Shown one piece after another: positions 60,467 to 64,000 of a stretch of 64,000 nucleotides of DNA. This stretch comes from CBDFJH01 sp965198095 (GTDB taxonomy: Bacteria > Latescibacterota > UBA2968 > GCA-2709665). Positions within the stretch are counted from its first letter, which is position 1; each line of letters starts with the position of its first letter. The stretch is taken from NCBI GenBank assembly GCA_965198095.1, contig OZ240239.1, positions 3,596,001-3,660,000 on the forward strand. The letters run 5' to 3'. Under the pieces are notes generated by a model. It was not told the DNA's origin and made no database searches. It saw nothing but the letters and a program-made list of their open reading frames with translations. Position numbers and translations under genes: made by a program.

Positions 60467-61768
60467 TTACCCCTGGAGTCCGGAGAATTCAATGCGTGGA
60501 TCCACCACCTTCAGAAGCACGTCCGCAACAAGAATCCCAATCAGCGTCAGCATAGATCCGATCGTAAACATTGCCATCACGACCGGATAGTCCCTCACCA
60601 GCACGGACTGGTAGCCCAGATATCCGAGACCGGGTATCGTGAAAATCGTCTCGATGAAGACCGACCCCGCGATCAATCCCGGGAGCAGATAGGCGAGAAT
60701 CGTCACGATCGGAATCAGCGAATTGCGCATCACGTGCTGAAAAACGACGACGCGCTCTGACAGTCCCTTGGCGCGTGCGGTGCGAACGTAGTCCAGCCGG
60801 AAATTTTCCAGCATGCTCGTGCGCATGAAGCGCGATATCCCCGCGAAGCTCGCGTAGGCAGACGCCAGGACCGGCAGGACCATGTGATGGACGTGGTCCC
60901 TCAGCAGACGCCAGGCCCCCCAGTCGGGGGCCGCCTCGATCGATTGAATGCCCGACGCGGGGAACCAGTAGAAAAATTCCTTGTTGCAGAAGAAGATGAT
61001 CAGAAGCATCCCGACCCAGAAGGACGGCATGGACCACAGCATGAACGTTCCTGCGGTGAGGACCCGATCGGTGAGCGTATTCTGTTTGACGGCCGCCCAG
61101 ACGCCGACCGGCAGGCCGACGAGATAGGCGACGATCAGGCTGATCGCGCTGATCTCCACCGTGATCGGAAGCCGATCGCCGATTCGCCGGATCACGGGGC
61201 GCTGGTCCTTGAAGGACCGGCCGAAGTTGAGGGTCACGAACCGTCTTCCCAGGAGGGTGCCCAGTTCAAGCCCCGGACCCTCATAACGGTAATTCGACTC
61301 CAGTTTGACGGTCCGGCCTTCCCAGAAAGACGACCCGACAAGTTCATCGACCCGACCCGGAAAACGCTTCTCGAAGTGCGCCCGAAATTGCGACTTGCGC
61401 GCCTCATCATCCAGCGCGCCGAGCGCATCTCGTGTATCGGGCTCGAGGTCGTCCAGCACGCGATCCACAAGCAGCGCCGTCCGCTCGTATCCGCTCAGAC
61501 GCTCCACCCGCAGCAGCAGGTTGGACAGCCAGCTCAGGTACTGAACGTGAATCGGTTTGTCCAGCCCAAGCTGCCGCCTGAGGTCTTCACGGGTCTTTTC
61601 CAGATCGGACGGCTCGTCTGTCGCGATCCCCTCACTGCCCGCAAGGCCCCCCAGGAAGAGTTCCACCGGGTCTCCCGGGGCAAGGTGCATGATCAGGAAG
61701 GAAATGAGCGTGATGCCGATCATCGTCGGGATGAGCAGCAGCACGCGCTGGATGATATACCGAATCAT
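60467..61768 (-). CDS. oppB: Oligopeptide ABC transporter permease B with large periplasmic insertion
   Basis: A 433-residue permease, about 100 residues longer than common OppB/DppB. The first helix (RYIIQRVLLLIPTMIGITLISFLIMHLAPGDPVE) is standard. The region about 60-190 is a soluble charged insertion (LVDRVLDDLEPDTRDALGALDDEARKSQFRAHFEKRFPGRVDEL) before LNFGRSFKDQRPVIRRIGDRLPITVEIS. The coupling loop is LDYVRTARAKGLSERVVVFQHVMRNSLIPIVT. It lies between oppA (24 bases) and oppC. Confidence 0.92.
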   Translation of the reverse strand: MIRYIIQRVLLLIPTMIGITLISFLIMHLAPGDPVELFLGGLAGSEGIATDEPSDLEKTREDLRRQLGLDKPIHVQYLSWLSNLLLRVERLSGYERTALLVDRVLDDLEPDTRDALGALDDEARKSQFRAHFEKRFPGRVDELVGSSFWEGRTVKLESNYRYEGPGLELGTLLGRRFVTLNFGRSFKDQRPVIRRIGDRLPITVEISAISLIVAYLVGLPVGVWAAVKQNTLTDRVLTAGTFMLWSMPSFWVGMLLIIFFCNKEFFYWFPASGIQSIEAAPDWGAWRLLRDHVHHMVLPVLASAYASFAGISRFMRTSMLENFRLDYVRTARAKGLSERVVVFQHVMRNSLIPIVTILAYLLPGLIAGSVFIETIFTIPGLGYLGYQSVLVRDYPVVMAMFTIGSMLTLIGILVADVLLKVVDPRIEFSGLQG

Positions 61769-61792
61769 AGGCCGTCGTTTTACGCAGAATGT

Positions 61793-63670
61793 CTATTGAT
61801 AGAGTCTGTCACCCGCGGCGACGAACCACTCCTGTGTGTCGCTCCCGCCCGGATACCAGTTTACGCCGCGGAAGCGGCGGTTGTAGGCGCGGGCGACGCG
61901 CGACTTCCACAAAAACGTGTAGGGCTGCTCTGCGTGCAGGACCTCTTGAAACCGCCTGTAGAGAGAGATACGTTTGTCCATATCGAACTCACGTCGATAG
62001 GCCTCCAGAATCTCGTCCACTTCACCATTCTTGAAACCGATGAAGTTCGAGCCTCGACCTTCGGCCTGAGACGAATGCCATACCTGGTATGCGTCGGGTG
62101 GGAAGCGAACGCCCCCTCCGCCGGACCACCCGAGCGTGACGGCAGCGAACTCCTGGTTCTTGACTCGATCCAGAAAGATAGACCAGTCCAATTCGCGAAC
62201 TTGGCAGACAATGCCGATATCCTCCAACTCACTTTGCAGCGTGAGCGCGATGTCCTTCCTGAGCTGGTTGCCCGAGTTGACCAGAAATTCAAACTTGAAG
62301 GGTGTTCTCTTGCCCCTTATCTCTTTATCAAGCATCCCGTCGTTGTCGCTGTCGCCCCATCCCGCCTCTTCCAAGAGCTGGAGTGCCAATTCTGGATCAT
62401 ATTCATACGGTTTCAGACCGTGGTTGTACTCAGGTCGGAACTTGTGGATGGGTCCCTCAACCGTCTCTCCCAGGGCGAGAAGCAGATTCTCGACCAACCC
62501 TTGCCGATCAATAAGGTGAGTCATCGCTCGTCGCACCCGCAGGTCGCGAAATAGAGGATGGGCATTGTTCCACCCGATGTAGGTATATCCGCTGGAGTAT
62601 TCGATCCCTTTGAAGAACCGTCCGACAAAATTCGGAGACCAGCTCTTGTCCTTGAACTCCAGGGGCCGCAGACTGCGGACGTCCAGATTCCCGTTGGTCA
62701 ACTCGACAAACGCCGCATCTTCGTTGTTGATGATCTTGAACACGATTCTGTCCGTATAGCCCGTCGCCGGAAGGCCTTCTACCCCCCTTCCCCAGTAGTC
62801 GGGGTTGCGCGTGAGCACGACCTTCTGTCCCGTAATCACATCCTGCTCCCAGTCTTTCACCAGGTAAGGGCCCGACCCCAGCATCCGCCGATTGAAACCC
62901 TGGTTGAACGCGTCGGCGAATTTCACCACGCGGTCCTTGTGCGGCCCCGCTTCCCAGGTGCCGTCAATCAGGCTTCGCACCGGAACCGGGTCCATCAGAC
63001 CATCGGCGTCGTAGAAATGTCTCGGCAGAATTTCGAACGAGCCCAGCGAGATATCGTTGCGGAAATAGGGCTCCCTGCAGACGAAGCTGATCTTGGACGG
63101 ACCCACCTTACGGACATCCCGGACCGCGGCATAATAGTTGCGCACGTGAGCGGCGAGCACGCGCGGATTGTGGATCACCTTCATGCTGAAGATCACGTCG
63201 TCCACCGTCATCGATCTGCCGTCCGCGAAGCGCACGTTGTCCCGCAGTTCGAACGTGTAGGTCAGGTGGTCTTCGGAAATCTGCGGGTAGGCCTTGGCGA
63301 CGCTCCCTTTCAGTGCAAAAGGGGGCTCGTTTTCCGCGTAGAGCAGCGAATCGTAAATGTAGCGGTGAACCCTCGAAGCGCCGGCGTCGTTTGAAGTGTA
63401 CGGATTGAAATTTTCGGGATCGGACAGGAAGTGAAACACCATCCAGTCCCCATACGTGGGGTTGTCCCGCCCTTCATATCTGAGCGGCGCCGGTTCCGTC
63501 CCGTCCAGGACGATGATGTCCTTTGTCCCGGCAAGCATTTCTTGGACCTTCTGCCAAGATGCCGCCGGATCGATCAGGTCGGGGGACGGCGCTTCCGAAC
63601 CGCACGACAGAAGGAGACCCGCGACCGCGGCCGGCAAGATCGAAAAGAGACCGTTTGACTGTCGCTTCAT
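61793..63670 (-). CDS. oppA: Oligopeptide-binding lipoprotein (extracellular solute-binding family 5)
   Basis: A 625-residue substrate-binding protein. The N-terminus MKRQSNGLFSILPAAVAGLLLSCGSE is a lipoprotein signal with lipobox LLSC. Family-5 features include DPENFNPYTSNDAGASRVHRYIYDSLL, LTYTFELRDNVRFADGRSMTVDDVIFSMK and ELDWSIFLDRV. A DSDNDGMLD loop resembles the calcium-type loop frequent in this family. I start at ATG 63670 (GGAGGAAG upstream), not the frame from 63700. It heads the opp operon. Confidence 0.93.
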   Translation of the reverse strand: MKRQSNGLFSILPAAVAGLLLSCGSEAPSPDLIDPAASWQKVQEMLAGTKDIIVLDGTEPAPLRYEGRDNPTYGDWMVFHFLSDPENFNPYTSNDAGASRVHRYIYDSLLYAENEPPFALKGSVAKAYPQISEDHLTYTFELRDNVRFADGRSMTVDDVIFSMKVIHNPRVLAAHVRNYYAAVRDVRKVGPSKISFVCREPYFRNDISLGSFEILPRHFYDADGLMDPVPVRSLIDGTWEAGPHKDRVVKFADAFNQGFNRRMLGSGPYLVKDWEQDVITGQKVVLTRNPDYWGRGVEGLPATGYTDRIVFKIINNEDAAFVELTNGNLDVRSLRPLEFKDKSWSPNFVGRFFKGIEYSSGYTYIGWNNAHPLFRDLRVRRAMTHLIDRQGLVENLLLALGETVEGPIHKFRPEYNHGLKPYEYDPELALQLLEEAGWGDSDNDGMLDKEIRGKRTPFKFEFLVNSGNQLRKDIALTLQSELEDIGIVCQVRELDWSIFLDRVKNQEFAAVTLGWSGGGGVRFPPDAYQVWHSSQAEGRGSNFIGFKNGEVDEILEAYRREFDMDKRISLYRRFQEVLHAEQPYTFLWKSRVARAYNRRFRGVNWYPGGSDTQEWFVAAGDRLYQ

Positions 63671-63692
63671 GCGTTCTTCCTCCGTGGATTGC

Positions 63693-63751
63693 GATCTCAC
63701 GGCGTCCGAGCTTGCACGGTCCGCGCGTTCTCCGCGCCTCCCGGTGAGATC
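63693..63751. repeat. Inverted repeat in the gap before oppA
   Basis: GATCTCAC (63693-63700) and GTGAGATC (63744-63751) are perfect 8-bp arms about 43 bases apart with GC-rich DNA between. It fills the space between the edge gene's stop and oppA, and may be an operator or mRNA hairpin. Confidence 0.35.
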
Positions 63752-64000
63752 TCAGTCCGGGTAAAGTCCAAGGCCTTCGTGCCAGAACCTATTCCGCTCG
63801 AGCCGTGTCTCGGGATCGTCGGAAAGGCTGATCGGTCGGCCCCGGCCGTCCAGGATGATCCCGACGACGCCCCCGCGGACACGCGCCCGAACTTCCTCGC
63901 CAGGCCCCGCGCCCACATTCCAGCGACGGGCCGGCTTCAGGGTCGTCTCCGCCTCCAAACCTTCAAGCAGCGCGAGAAGCTGCAAATCTCCAACCTTGAG
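63752..64000 (-). CDS. C-terminal fragment of a GlmL/MutL-like protein (cut by window edge)
   Basis: The last 82 codons of a gene that starts outside the window. The end GEEVRARVRGGVVGIILDGRGRPISLSDDPETRLERNRFWHEGLGLYPD resembles the C-terminus of GlmL/MutL, the ASKHA-fold accessory protein of coenzyme-B12-dependent amino acid mutases. The match is by recalled pattern on a short piece, so it is tentative. It lies 81 bases upstream of oppA on the same strand and may share its transcript. Confidence 0.5.
   Translation of the reverse strand, partial: LKVGDLQLLALLEGLEAETTLKPARRWNVGAGPGEEVRARVRGGVVGIILDGRGRPISLSDDPETRLERNRFWHEGLGLYPD

Noticed and set aside
62320..62360. EF-hand-like DSDNDGMLD loop in OppA as a sign of calcium regulation
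   Set aside because: The loop lacks the final glutamate position, and DxDxDG loops are common in family-5 binding proteins, so no special regulation is implied.

Overview
This is a GC-rich bacterial chromosome segment, densely packed with long co-directional gene runs. The organism is a diderm (Gram-negative-type) respiring heterotroph: the window encodes lipoproteins, a protein ending in an outer-membrane-type beta-barrel, a heptose-kinase-like glycan gene, a near-complete complex I and a full F-type ATP synthase. I cannot name the genus. The gene content (DUF6754 protein, metallopeptidase/propeller/barrel fusion) suggests a poorly cultured phylum rather than a model proteobacterium, but that is inference. 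No rRNA, tRNA, CRISPR array, phage or transposase gene was seen.

Layout. (1) 1-1074 is non-coding, with a strong terminator, a direct repeat and a perfect 21-bp inverted repeat. (2) 1075-22961, minus strand, is one near-continuous energy block read from a strong sigma70-like promoter at 23056-23084: nuoA-CD-E-F-G-H-J-K-L-M, an NhaD/CitMHS-like ion carrier, nuoN, then atpZ, an AtpI-like gene and atpB-E-F-H-A-G-D-C. nuoB and nuoI are missing. (3) 23252-34685 carries a GNAT acetyltransferase, a DCC thiol protein, a D-threonine-aldolase-like PLP enzyme, an E. coli-style frdABCD fumarate reductase convergent with fumC, a glnB-amtB ammonium unit and a BMP-family lipoprotein. (4) 35118-37652 has an M20 peptidase, a lumazine synthase homologue lacking the usual histidine, and an M50B-like membrane peptidase. 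(5) 37933-42610 is a glycan cluster: GHMP sugar kinase, rhamnose-epimerase-like enzyme, GT2 and a GT-C membrane glycosyltransferase. (6) 42611-46289 is gene-poor and full of nested palindromic elements, including a decayed DUF559 gene cassette; it also holds a phosphodiesterase and a polysaccharide deacetylase. (7) 46290-52380 holds a D-cysteine-desulfhydrase-like enzyme, inositol-1-phosphate synthase and a large secreted metallopeptidase/beta-propeller/beta-barrel fusion. (8) 52579-63670, minus strand, is an oligopeptide ABC transporter operon (oppA-B-C ... D-F) split by five uncharacterised genes (54765-59383): a barrel-sandwich/KOW-like protein, a DUF6754 protein and three further membrane proteins. 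A fragment of a GlmL/MutL-like gene runs off the right edge.

How it fits together: complex I and fumarate reductase share the quinone pool, fumC supplies or drains fumarate, and the ATP synthase uses the proton gradient; its c-subunit looks proton-type. The most promising undescribed system is the five-gene envelope module inside the peptide-transporter operon. The most informative mobile DNA is a family of elements with CCTGAATAATTCA-like ends, found at 18519, 29092, 42641 and probably 45918. One copy sits directly against the nuoG start codon.
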